Source of the DNA: UBA6136 sp044350805
GTDB taxonomy: Bacteria; Pseudomonadota; Gammaproteobacteria; Methylococcales; Methylococcaceae
Direction: 5' to 3'
NCBI GenBank assembly: GCA_044350805.1
Contig: JBILGU010000013.1
Coordinates: forward strand, 14,327 to 78,326
DNA: 64,000 nt
Part shown: positions 44,908 to 52,013 of the stretch, one piece after another
How positions within the stretch are numbered: the first letter of the stretch is position 1
Layout of the letters: each line of letters opens with the position of its first letter
The notes under the pieces: generated by a model
Databases searched by the model: none
Told to the model about the DNA's origin: nothing
The model's input: the letters and a program-made list of their open reading frames with translations, nothing else
Made by a program: the position numbers and the translations under genes

Positions 44908-46053
44908 ATGAGGGATCCCCTGGATGACCGCGAACTGACACCCCCTCCTTCCTTTTATGAGGCTCGGAGCACCCGACAGAAAGCCAGAGCCGCCGGCTTA
45001 GATCCGGATCGATGGTATGCCGTTGAATATGACCGGGAAATAAAAAACGGTGAGGTCAAGGAGGTTCAGTTCTGGAATCTTTCGATGGCATTATTCCGTG
45101 GCGATGATGGCGTTCTGGCTGCTGTCCAGAATCGTTGTCCTCATCGCCATCTCAAGCTGACCCATGGTGCGGTCGAAAAGTGTCAACTCCGTTGTGCCTA
45201 CCACGGCTGGTCATTCAACCGGGAGGGTTTGCTGACTGACTACTCCCATGACAGTTTTGGCAAGCCACTGATTAAAAGCCGCCTTCGAACCTTTCCGGTA
45301 GACGTTCGTTATGGCTTGATCTGGGTTTTTCCGGGGAATCCGGAACTGGCCACGGTCCAGAAGATTCCGGAAATTCCGGAATTGATGACGGAAAATCCTT
45401 GGGCTGGCTTCACCGTCGATTACACCTGGAAAACGCATCATTCCATGGTCATCGACAACATCTGCGATTTTGCTCACGCGTTCCTTCATCGTAAATACCA
45501 GCCGTTTGTCGATGCCAAGCTGACGCATTACGAGTCTGATGATGACAAGGTGTACATGACGTATGACACCTATATGGCAGAAGGGAAGTTTTCAAAATAT
45601 TTCGTCAATCGCAAGCGGGTGAACACCCGCTCGATCGAGATCTGCTACGAGTATCCCTATCAGTGGTCCAACACAGGGGATAGCATCAAGCACTGGTGTT
45701 TCCTTTTGCCGATTGATGAGAGGACCACGCGCGTCTTTTTCATCTTTTATTTTGACAGCGTCAAAATACCCCTTATCCCTATGAATACCCCGAAATGGCT
45801 GACGCAAATAGTTCTGAACGCATCGGTGCCCCTGCTGTTCAGGCCTTTGCTGGCAGAAGATGGCGTGGCGCTGGAGGCAGAGCAAATTGGCTATGAAAGC
45901 CACTGGAACGCGCCGCCTATCGAGTTGAATCCGATCGTTCCTTTGCTGCAGAAACTCACGGCACAGAAATGGCAGGGCTATGTCGATCGAAGTGTGAGGT
46001 CCGAGCAGGCCGCTCCTGTTGCTGAAGCAGAGCCCGAGGCCGCGGTAGTCTAG
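44908..46053 (+). CDS. Rieske non-heme iron oxygenase (SdmA-like sterol C-4 demethylase), 381 aa
   Basis: The Rieske cluster ligands are C77-P-H79 and C96-x2-H99 (NRCPHRHLKLTHG, then LRCAYHGWSF). The mononuclear iron site is in DNICDFAHAFLHRKY, giving D187-x2-H190-x3-H194, the spacing of the short facial triad. In sterol-producing bacteria SdmA oxidises a C-4 methyl group stepwise to a carboxyl. The gene follows the SDR by 64 bp on the same strand, in line with SdmB/SdmA cooperation. Two ATGs occur; the second (44908) has GGAG six bases upstream and is preferred. An aromatic ring hydroxylase is less likely, because no ferredoxin or small subunit gene is adjacent. Confidence 0.8.
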   Translation: MRDPLDDRELTPPPSFYEARSTRQKARAAGLDPDRWYAVEYDREIKNGEVKEVQFWNLSMALFRGDDGVLAAVQNRCPHRHLKLTHGAVEKCQLRCAYHGWSFNREGLLTDYSHDSFGKPLIKSRLRTFPVDVRYGLIWVFPGNPELATVQKIPEIPELMTENPWAGFTVDYTWKTHHSMVIDNICDFAHAFLHRKYQPFVDAKLTHYESDDDKVYMTYDTYMAEGKFSKYFVNRKRVNTRSIEICYEYPYQWSNTGDSIKHWCFLLPIDERTTRVFFIFYFDSVKIPLIPMNTPKWLTQIVLNASVPLLFRPLLAEDGVALEAEQIGYESHWNAPPIELNPIVPLLQKLTAQKWQGYVDRSVRSEQAAPVAEAEPEAAVV

Positions 46054-46066
46054 ATCACAAAATAAT

Positions 46067-46095
46067 AAGAGGCCCCGATGAGTTCGAGGTCTTTT
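46067..46095 (+). terminator. Probable terminator after the Rieske oxygenase gene
   Basis: Imperfect 12-bp stem (46067-46078 with 46083-46094, one mismatch and two G-T pairs) and a 4-base loop, followed by TTTT. It starts 14 bp after the stop codon and overlaps the end of the convergent YqiA-like gene. Confidence 0.4.
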
Positions 46096-46696
46096 ACGCG
46101 AGCGGTCCGATATTTAAGGGGCTTGCAGGCATGATCAAGGTGGACAGTTGAACAATTTCTGGAATGAATTCTGGAAAGCTCTCAAGGCTATGATTGCCAC
46201 CTTCCTTCATCGTGATCCGCGCCCCTTCATATGTTTCAACCGCAACGCGGTAGTCAAGCACCTCATCGCCTGTTTCAAGGAGAACCCAGAATCGCTTCGG
46301 ATTCCTCAGCGGGCTCACTCTTAACGCGCGCAATTCATCGATATGCTTAGGCGTTAAATCGAATCTCTCGCCGGTATAAAGGTTCGTATGTGGACCGATC
46401 CAGGGCTCCAACAGATCAGCCGCCCTGCACGCCGGATTAATAAGAACTCCCCTAAGGTCAAATCGTTCGGCAAGAAAGGTCGCGTAATACCCCCCTAACG
46501 AACTGCCGACAATCAAGGGTGGGGTAGGACTTCGCTCGATGACCGTTGAAACCCAATCGATAGCCTCTTGCGGCGAATTCGGGAGATCTTCACACCAGAA
46601 CTGATGGACTCGTTGAGGTTCCGCGAGATACTGGCGCAGCTGCCTTGCCTTGATCGAGCGAGCTGAGGACCGAAATCCGTGAAGATAGATGATCAT
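46094..46696 (-). CDS. yqiA: YqiA-family alpha/beta-hydrolase (esterase), 200 aa
   Basis: Small alpha/beta-hydrolase of the UPF0227/YqiA family. It begins MIIYLHGFRSSARSIKA. The nucleophile elbow is VGSSLGGYYATFLAERFD. The catalytic Asp is likely in ETGDEVLDYRV, and the His in EGGNHSLESFPEF. Length agrees with E. coli YqiA (193 aa). It is a cytosolic carboxylesterase; the natural substrate is not known. It converges with the Rieske oxygenase gene. Confidence 0.82.
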   Translation of the reverse strand: MIIYLHGFRSSARSIKARQLRQYLAEPQRVHQFWCEDLPNSPQEAIDWVSTVIERSPTPPLIVGSSLGGYYATFLAERFDLRGVLINPACRAADLLEPWIGPHTNLYTGERFDLTPKHIDELRALRVSPLRNPKRFWVLLETGDEVLDYRVAVETYEGARITMKEGGNHSLESFPEFIPEIVQLSTLIMPASPLNIGPLA

Positions 46697-46816
46697 TGTT
46701 GATGTATGCAGCCTGAGATCATGCCCGATGGGGAATTAGGGCAAGCCTAAACCATAGGCTGTTGAGGCGATTATGTCACCTCACAGTGAGAAGTCGAGGA
46801 GGGAACAAGTCTTGAA

Positions 46817-47017
46817 TCAGGCTGCGCGCTGAGTGCCCTGAGGATTGGGCTTATGGACGCAACTTTTGATCAGGTTTCTGGCATCCGTGGCACATTTTCC
46901 GCATTGACGGCACGCTCCGGTAGCGCGACCGAGCGATCGAACCGTTTTGACGCCTTCTTCCTGAACTTGTCGAAGGATTTCCTTCTCTGTCACGGCTTCG
47001 CAAATACAAATGTACAT
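46817..47017 (-). CDS. bfd: Bacterioferritin-associated ferredoxin, 66 aa
   Basis: Small 2Fe-2S protein that reduces iron in bacterioferritin for release. The four ligand cysteines follow the family pattern: MYICICEAVTEKEI (Cys4, Cys6) and GACRQCGKCATDAR. Length is typical. A Fur-like site lies 39-57 bp upstream of the start, so iron limitation probably induces it. Bacterioferritin itself is not in the window. Confidence 0.9.
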   Translation of the reverse strand: MYICICEAVTEKEILRQVQEEGVKTVRSLGRATGACRQCGKCATDARNLIKSCVHKPNPQGTQRAA

Positions 47018-47055
47018 AACTCGGTTCCTGTCGGTGTTAACAGGAATTTAATACA

Positions 47056-47074
47056 AACAAGAACGATTATCAAG
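47056..47074 (-). promoter_or_regulatory. Fur-box-like operator upstream of bfd
   Basis: On the minus strand CTTGATAATCGTTCTTGTT matches the 19-bp Fur consensus AATGATAATNATTATCATT at about 13 positions, with an intact TGATAATC core. Position upstream of bfd is as expected for iron control. Confidence 0.45.
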
Positions 47075-47188
47075 TGCAACCGTTTCGCGTCGACCTGGCC
47101 GGCGGCTCCTCCTGAGAGCGTATACTATTGGGCCTTGTATGAAGGCATTTTCTCAACCATCCACCAACCGTCAGACCGACCTATTACC

Positions 47189-47710
47189 ATGACAGAGATC
47201 CAGTACACCCTCCGTGAAAAAGACCTGTTGGTCTTCAACGACCATCAGTTCTGCCAGTCACCGGCCGTACAGAAGACGTTCCGTCGCCACCAAGCGACCA
47301 TCCCGGCTTTTCTGGGGCTCATGGTGATCTTTGTCTGGTTCTACTATCAGGACACCCTGACCGCAATGTGGATGGCCATCGCGGCGGTAAGCTGGGGATT
47401 CGGGGCGCCGTGGCTGCTCCGGTGGAACGCTAAGCGCCGGGCATTGGCACTCTACACGATAGATGATCTGAAGCGCATTCTGGGGACCTATACCCTCCGT
47501 ATCGAAGATAACGATCTTGTTGAAATGGGCGCTGCTGGGGAATTTCGAATCAGCTGGAAGGATGTTCTTCGGATCGAGCCGGCAAAAAACTATGCCTTCA
47601 TCTTTGTCTCGGTGGATTCGGCCATCATCATTCCCCGAAAGGCTGTGATCAAGGGTGATCTCCTGGCCTTTTATAAGGAGGTTGAAGCTCATATTGAAAA
47701 GGCAGCCTAA
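47189..47710 (+). CDS. YcxB-like membrane protein, 173 aa
   Basis: Two close transmembrane helices (TIPAFLGLMVIFVWFYY and LTAMWMAIAAVSWGFG) are followed by a C-terminal beta-rich domain (ELKRILG-type region, then GEFRISWKDVLRIEPAKNYAFIF and IIIPRKAV). This is the layout of YcxB-like proteins. The ATG at 47189 is chosen because sequence further upstream in the frame overlaps bfd and its control region. It lies 20 bp before yheS, likely co-transcribed. Function is unknown. Confidence 0.72.
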   Translation: MTEIQYTLREKDLLVFNDHQFCQSPAVQKTFRRHQATIPAFLGLMVIFVWFYYQDTLTAMWMAIAAVSWGFGAPWLLRWNAKRRALALYTIDDLKRILGTYTLRIEDNDLVEMGAAGEFRISWKDVLRIEPAKNYAFIFVSVDSAIIIPRKAVIKGDLLAFYKEVEAHIEKAA

Positions 47711-47730
47711 CTGATTAACAGACAGACCCT

Positions 47731-49638
47731 ATGATCAGTGCGCGTAACCTGGCTCTCCGTCGAGGGCCGCGGGTTCTCTTTGAGGGAGCCTCATTCACCC
47801 TGAATCGGGGTGATCGAATTGGTATTACAGGTGCCAACGGAGCCGGTAAGTCGAGTTTCTTTGAGCTGATGTTGGGCACCCTCCACGCCGATCAGGGTGA
47901 GCTGGATGTGGCCCAGGGTCTCGAAATCGCCCATGTGGCCCAAGAAACGCCAGCGCTGGATACGCCGGCTATCGACTATGTTCTGGATGGCGACCGGGCT
48001 TTACGCGAAATCGAGGCGCGTATTGCGGCCGCAGAGATCAGCGGTGACGGCATGGAACTGGCCCATCTCCATGAGGACTACCTCCATGCCGGAGGTTATG
48101 AGTCCCGTGCGAAAGCGGCGAGACTCCTCAATGGACTGGGATTTGCTCCAGGATCTGAAGCAAAGTCAGTCGCTGAATTTTCTGGCGGATGGCGTGTTCG
48201 CCTGAATGTTGCTCAGGCGTTGATGTGTCGATCCGATGTTCTTTTGCTGGACGAACCGACCAATCACTTGGATCTCGATGCGGTGATCTGGCTCCAAGAC
48301 TGGCTTTCAAGCTATCCGGGAACATTGCTACTGGTCTCGCATGATCGGGATTTTCTGGATGATCTGGCAACACACATTCTTCATATCGAGCACGGCAAGG
48401 TCCAACTGCACACCGGCAACTATTCGGACTTTGAGACCCGCCGGGCTGAGATGCTTGCTCAGCAGCAGTCTTCCTACCTGAGACAGCAACGCGAGTTACA
48501 GCGTATTCAGAGTTTTGTGGATCGGTTCAGGGCCCAGGCAACGAAGGCGCGTCAGGTGCAAAGTCGCCTCAAGGCCTTGGATCGGATGAGTTTGATCGCA
48601 ATGGCGCAAGCCGATGGAGAAGTCTCGTTTAGCTTTGAGGCCCCGGAAAAATATCCCACCCCCTTGCTCCGTCTGGATGGGATCAGTGCAGGCTATGGAG
48701 ATGTTTCCATCCTCTCTGAGATTTCATTAACGGTTAGCCCCGGGGATCGTATCGGGTTGCTGGGTCCCAATGGGGCCGGAAAGTCCACGCTGATCAAGAT
48801 GCTTGCGGGTGTAATCAAGGCTTCATCCGGAGAGCGAATTCCTGCGCAGGATCTTAAGATTGGATACTTTGCCCAGCATCAGCTGGAGCAGCTCAATCCC
48901 GACCAGAGCGCACTCTGGCACCTTCAGAAGCTAAACCCAAAGTCACTGGAGCGAGATCTTCGCAACTACCTTGGTGGTTTTGGTTTCCAGGGAGAGCGGG
49001 CGCTTTCTCCAGTCGGGCCCTTCTCAGGGGGAGAAAAATCCCGTTTAGTGCTTGCCATGCTGATCCGGCAACGCCCGAATCTTCTTCTTCTCGATGAACC
49101 GACCAACCATCTTGATCTTCCGACACGGGATGCTTTGAGCATGGCCCTTCAGGAATTCGAAGGGGCGCTGGTCCTGGTCTCCCATGATCGCTACCTTCTT
49201 CGGTCTGTTGCGGATGAGTTTTATCTCATCGCTGATGGTGGCGTAGAGCCCTATCAGGGTGACCTTGATGAATATCGCCGCTGGTTGTCAGATCGCAGGC
49301 AACGGCAAAGAGCGCTCCTGCAAGATACGCCGCCGACCCCATCAAAACCAAGAACGCAGCAGTTGAGCCGGCAGGAAGAGGCAGAGAACCGGAAGCGGCA
49401 AAAATCCCTGACAACCACGATGGAACGTGCCGAGCGACAGATGAACCAGACCGGGGATGCCTTGCGTCTGATCGAAGAGAAGTTGGCCAGCGAGGATCTC
49501 TATCTCCCTGAATCAAGATCGACACTCGAGCGTTTGGTCGCAGAGCGTGACTCGCTGGCAGGTCAGCTGAAGGCTGCGGAGCATCTTTGGCTTGAAAGCA
49601 GTGAAGCCCTTGAGGCCCTTGAGGCCCTCTCAGCATGA
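47731..49638 (+). CDS. yheS: ABC-F family ATPase YheS, 635 aa
   Basis: Two ABC cassettes in one chain with no membrane part. The first Walker A is GANGAGKSS, with signature FSGGWRVRLNVAQAL and LLLDEPTNHLDLDAV. The second has GPNGAGKST, FSGGEKSRLVLAM and LLLDEPTNHLDLPT. The linker and C-terminal coiled coil (arm) fit YheS, a ribosome-binding translation factor. Conservation with E. coli YheS is high, for example GYFAQHQLEQL and RNYLGGFGFQG. The gene ends in a threefold 9-bp repeat and overlaps the next membrane protein by 4 bp. Confidence 0.93.
   Translation: MISARNLALRRGPRVLFEGASFTLNRGDRIGITGANGAGKSSFFELMLGTLHADQGELDVAQGLEIAHVAQETPALDTPAIDYVLDGDRALREIEARIAAAEISGDGMELAHLHEDYLHAGGYESRAKAARLLNGLGFAPGSEAKSVAEFSGGWRVRLNVAQALMCRSDVLLLDEPTNHLDLDAVIWLQDWLSSYPGTLLLVSHDRDFLDDLATHILHIEHGKVQLHTGNYSDFETRRAEMLAQQQSSYLRQQRELQRIQSFVDRFRAQATKARQVQSRLKALDRMSLIAMAQADGEVSFSFEAPEKYPTPLLRLDGISAGYGDVSILSEISLTVSPGDRIGLLGPNGAGKSTLIKMLAGVIKASSGERIPAQDLKIGYFAQHQLEQLNPDQSALWHLQKLNPKSLERDLRNYLGGFGFQGERALSPVGPFSGGEKSRLVLAMLIRQRPNLLLLDEPTNHLDLPTRDALSMALQEFEGALVLVSHDRYLLRSVADEFYLIADGGVEPYQGDLDEYRRWLSDRRQRQRALLQDTPPTPSKPRTQQLSRQEEAENRKRQKSLTTTMERAERQMNQTGDALRLIEEKLASEDLYLPESRSTLERLVAERDSLAGQLKAAEHLWLESSEALEALEALSA
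49603..49629 (+). repeat. Three tandem 9-bp units at the yheS 3' end
   Basis: Near-identical units GAAGCCCTT, GAGGCCCTT and GAGGCCCTC encode the Glu-Ala-Leu triplication EALEALEAL in the C-terminal coiled coil. The repeat keeps the frame and can change length by slippage. Confidence 0.6.
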
Positions 49639-50120
49639 TGGTTCTCTGGCGACTTTTCCTGGATATCGTGCTCTTCAAGAAGGGCCCGCAGGATGTTCCT
49701 GATTCGCCGGTTCTTTTTGCTTTGGTGCTCCTGGCGGACGTCGTCATATCAACCGTGGTCGGTGCGCTCGAGGGTGACGTCTCGGGTGCTCTTGTTCAGG
49801 CTTTTGTGGCATCCGTCTTGCTGCTGGCGTTTGTTGCGCTCATCTTGCTCCTGACTTCGCATCGGGAAAGGTTTCAAAAAACCGCAACAGCGGTTCTCGG
49901 ATGTGACGCTCTAATGACTTTGGCAGCGCTTCCCGTATCCTTGCTTTCTGACGTGCTCAGTGGTCTTGGTCTTTTGATCATGGGCATCTTGTTCTGGAAT
50001 CTTCTGGTCTTCGCGCACATCCTCAAGCATGCGTTAGGGATTGGCTATGCGCTTTCAGTGGCGCTAGCTCTGATATTTACCCTGACTAGCCTTGATTTGA
50101 TGGCGCGCATCTTCGCTTAG
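49635..50120 (+). CDS. Membrane protein of unknown function, 161 aa
   Basis: Four or five hydrophobic helices: VVISTVVGALEGDVSG lies before LVQAFVASVLLLAFVALIL, then LMTLAALPVSLLSDVL, LGLLIMGILFWNLLVFAH and LSVALALIFTLTSL. The start overlaps the yheS stop by 4 bp (ATGA), so it is translationally coupled. The pattern suggests a Yip1-like small membrane protein, but this is not secure. Confidence 0.6.
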   Translation: MMVLWRLFLDIVLFKKGPQDVPDSPVLFALVLLADVVISTVVGALEGDVSGALVQAFVASVLLLAFVALILLLTSHRERFQKTATAVLGCDALMTLAALPVSLLSDVLSGLGLLIMGILFWNLLVFAHILKHALGIGYALSVALALIFTLTSLDLMARIFA

Positions 50121-50195
50121 TAGAGTTCCTCTTGAGCCGTCTGAGGCTCGGTGTTAGCGTGAGATTCGAAATGGAATCAGCGAGAGGAGCACCTA

Positions 50196-50630
50196 ATGAT
50201 CTACAAAACCATACTGGTTGCCCACGACTTTTCTGAGAGTGGAGTCAAGGCCTTTCATCGGGCCTTGGCACTGGCGAAGGAGTTTGATGCGAAGCTTCAG
50301 CTGCTTCACGTGGTTGAATATATCGTGCCGATTGACGCCAGCTTTGGCGCGATTTCACCCTTTGATGGTGATCTTACGGATCAACTCCTGACTTCGGCAC
50401 GAAAAAGGCTTTTGCACCTGGGTGAAAAGCATGGCATTACCGCAGAACATTGCCGCGTCGAACTTGGAAGCCCCAAGATTGAAATCATCAGGATCGCCGA
50501 GTTGATCAAGGCGGATCTCATCATTTTGGGATGTCACGGACGCCATGGCTTGGGGCTGTTACTGGGATCCACTGCGGCGAGCGTGGTCAACCATGCCGCC
50601 TGTGACGTACTCTCCGTGCGCCACGACTGA
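50196..50630 (+). CDS. Universal stress protein (UspA family), 144 aa
   Basis: A single Usp domain. It starts YKTILVAHDFSESGVKAF. The ATP-binding signature is G-x2-G-x9-G-[ST], present as GCHGRHGLGLLLGSTAASVV, with Asp-Val-Leu-Ser-Val-Arg as the last strand. A clear ribosome binding site (GAGAGGAG) precedes the ATG. It converges with the ntrX-type regulator, 9 bp apart. Its stress trigger is unknown. Confidence 0.88.
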   Translation: MIYKTILVAHDFSESGVKAFHRALALAKEFDAKLQLLHVVEYIVPIDASFGAISPFDGDLTDQLLTSARKRLLHLGEKHGITAEHCRVELGSPKIEIIRIAELIKADLIILGCHGRHGLGLLLGSTAASVVNHAACDVLSVRHD

Positions 50631-50639
50631 AGAGCGTTC

Positions 50640-52013
50640 CTAGCGCTTGTCGCGAAACCGAATGCCAAGGGAGTTCAGCTTACGGTACAGATGTGTCCGT
50701 TCCAGTCCAATGGCGGTTGAAAGGCGTGCAACGCTGCCTGCGTATTTGTCGAGATGGTATTCGAGATAGGCTTTCTCGAAGTGTTCTCGGGCCTCCTTGA
50801 GCGGAAGGTCGTAGAAGTCGGGTTGTCTCATCTGATCCTGGGGTGCTTCGACGACAGCCTCACCGACCGCAGCCTTTACTTCCTCAAGCTCGACATCTTC
50901 ACCACTTCCGAGAATCAAAATGCGTTGCACAAGATTTTTAAGTTCTCGAATGTTGCCGTACCAAGGGTAGTTCCTGAGGAAGTTTTGAACTGATACAGGA
51001 AAGCGACGGAACGGAAGTTTTTCTCGGCTGACGAAATATTCGACATAGAAGTTAAGCAGATCAGGGATGTCCTCGCTATGATCCCTCAGTGGCGGAACCT
51101 TGAGTGAGACTACATTCAGGAGATAGTAAAGCTCGGCCCTGAATCGACCCGCCCGCACTTCATCCTCCAGTGACCGGCAGGTCGAGGCAATGATGCGAAC
51201 ATCGACGTGAACGAGTTCGCTCCCGCCGATACGTGAGAAGGAATTGGATTCAAGGGCGCTCATCAGCCGAACCTGCGTTTCAGGTTCCATGTGTGCAACC
51301 TCGTCCAGGAAAAGCGTCCCACCATTGGCTTGCTCCAGCAGGCCATGTTGAATCTGGTCGCCATCAACGCGCCCAAAAAATTCAACCGCAGAATTGCTGC
51401 TGGCAATGGTCCCGACTCCGACATCAACGAAGGGAGCTTCCCGGCGGCCACTGCTGTGGTGGAGATAACGCGCCAGCGTTTCTTTACCTGAGCCAGGTTC
51501 ACCGATGAGAAGGACCCGAGTATCGTGCTGGGCAAGGCGCTTCACCTGATCCCTTAGCTTTTCCATCACCAGACTCTTTCCGATCGGTTCGACCGGACTC
51601 TCCATACGGCGCTTCAGTCCGATATTTTCTTTTCTCAGTTTGGCTGCTTCGAGGGCCCTTTCAACCGTGACGATGAGTTTCGCCATGGACAAGGGCTTTT
51701 CCAGAAAATCGTACGCGCCCAGTCGGGTAGCTTCGACTGCAGTCTCAACGGTTCCATGCCCAGACATCATGATCACAGGGCACAAACCATCTTCGCGAAG
51801 CCAGTCTTTGAGGAGACTGATGCCATCCTCATCGGGCATCCAGATATCCAGCAGGATCAGTTCAATCCGGTGGGCAAGGCGCATTTCTCTGGCCGATGCG
51901 GCATTCTCTGCAACCAGAACCTCATAGCCTTCATCGACCAGAATCTCTTTGAGCAGTTCGCGGATGTCGGGTTCGTCGTCGACAACCAGAATGGTTTTCT
52001 TGGTCAGGTTCAT
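50640..52013 (-). CDS. ntrX: NtrX-family response regulator lacking the GAFTGA loop, 457 aa
   Basis: Receiver domain (residues 5-120) with phospho-acceptor Asp56 in LILLDIWMPDEDG, then an AAA+ domain (Walker A GEPGSGKE 171-178, Walker B GGTLFLDEVAHM) and a Fis-type helix-turn-helix (VARLSTAIGLERTHLYRKL). Where sigma-54 activators have GAFTGA (about 213-223) this protein has FFGRVDGDQIQ, so contact with sigma-54 is probably lost, as known for some NtrX proteins. It probably acts as a sigma-70-type regulator. It overlaps ntrY by 4 bp and forms one unit with it. Confidence 0.88.
   Translation of the reverse strand: MNLTKKTILVVDDEPDIRELLKEILVDEGYEVLVAENAASAREMRLAHRIELILLDIWMPDEDGISLLKDWLREDGLCPVIMMSGHGTVETAVEATRLGAYDFLEKPLSMAKLIVTVERALEAAKLRKENIGLKRRMESPVEPIGKSLVMEKLRDQVKRLAQHDTRVLLIGEPGSGKETLARYLHHSSGRREAPFVDVGVGTIASSNSAVEFFGRVDGDQIQHGLLEQANGGTLFLDEVAHMEPETQVRLMSALESNSFSRIGGSELVHVDVRIIASTCRSLEDEVRAGRFRAELYYLLNVVSLKVPPLRDHSEDIPDLLNFYVEYFVSREKLPFRRFPVSVQNFLRNYPWYGNIRELKNLVQRILILGSGEDVELEEVKAAVGEAVVEAPQDQMRQPDFYDLPLKEAREHFEKAYLEYHLDKYAGSVARLSTAIGLERTHLYRKLNSLGIRFRDKR

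Noticed and set aside
46853..47188. An N-terminal extension of the YcxB-like gene back to 46853
   Set aside because: It would overlap bfd and its Fur-like site in antisense, and the extra residues look non-coding. The ATG at 47189 starts at the first plausible domain.
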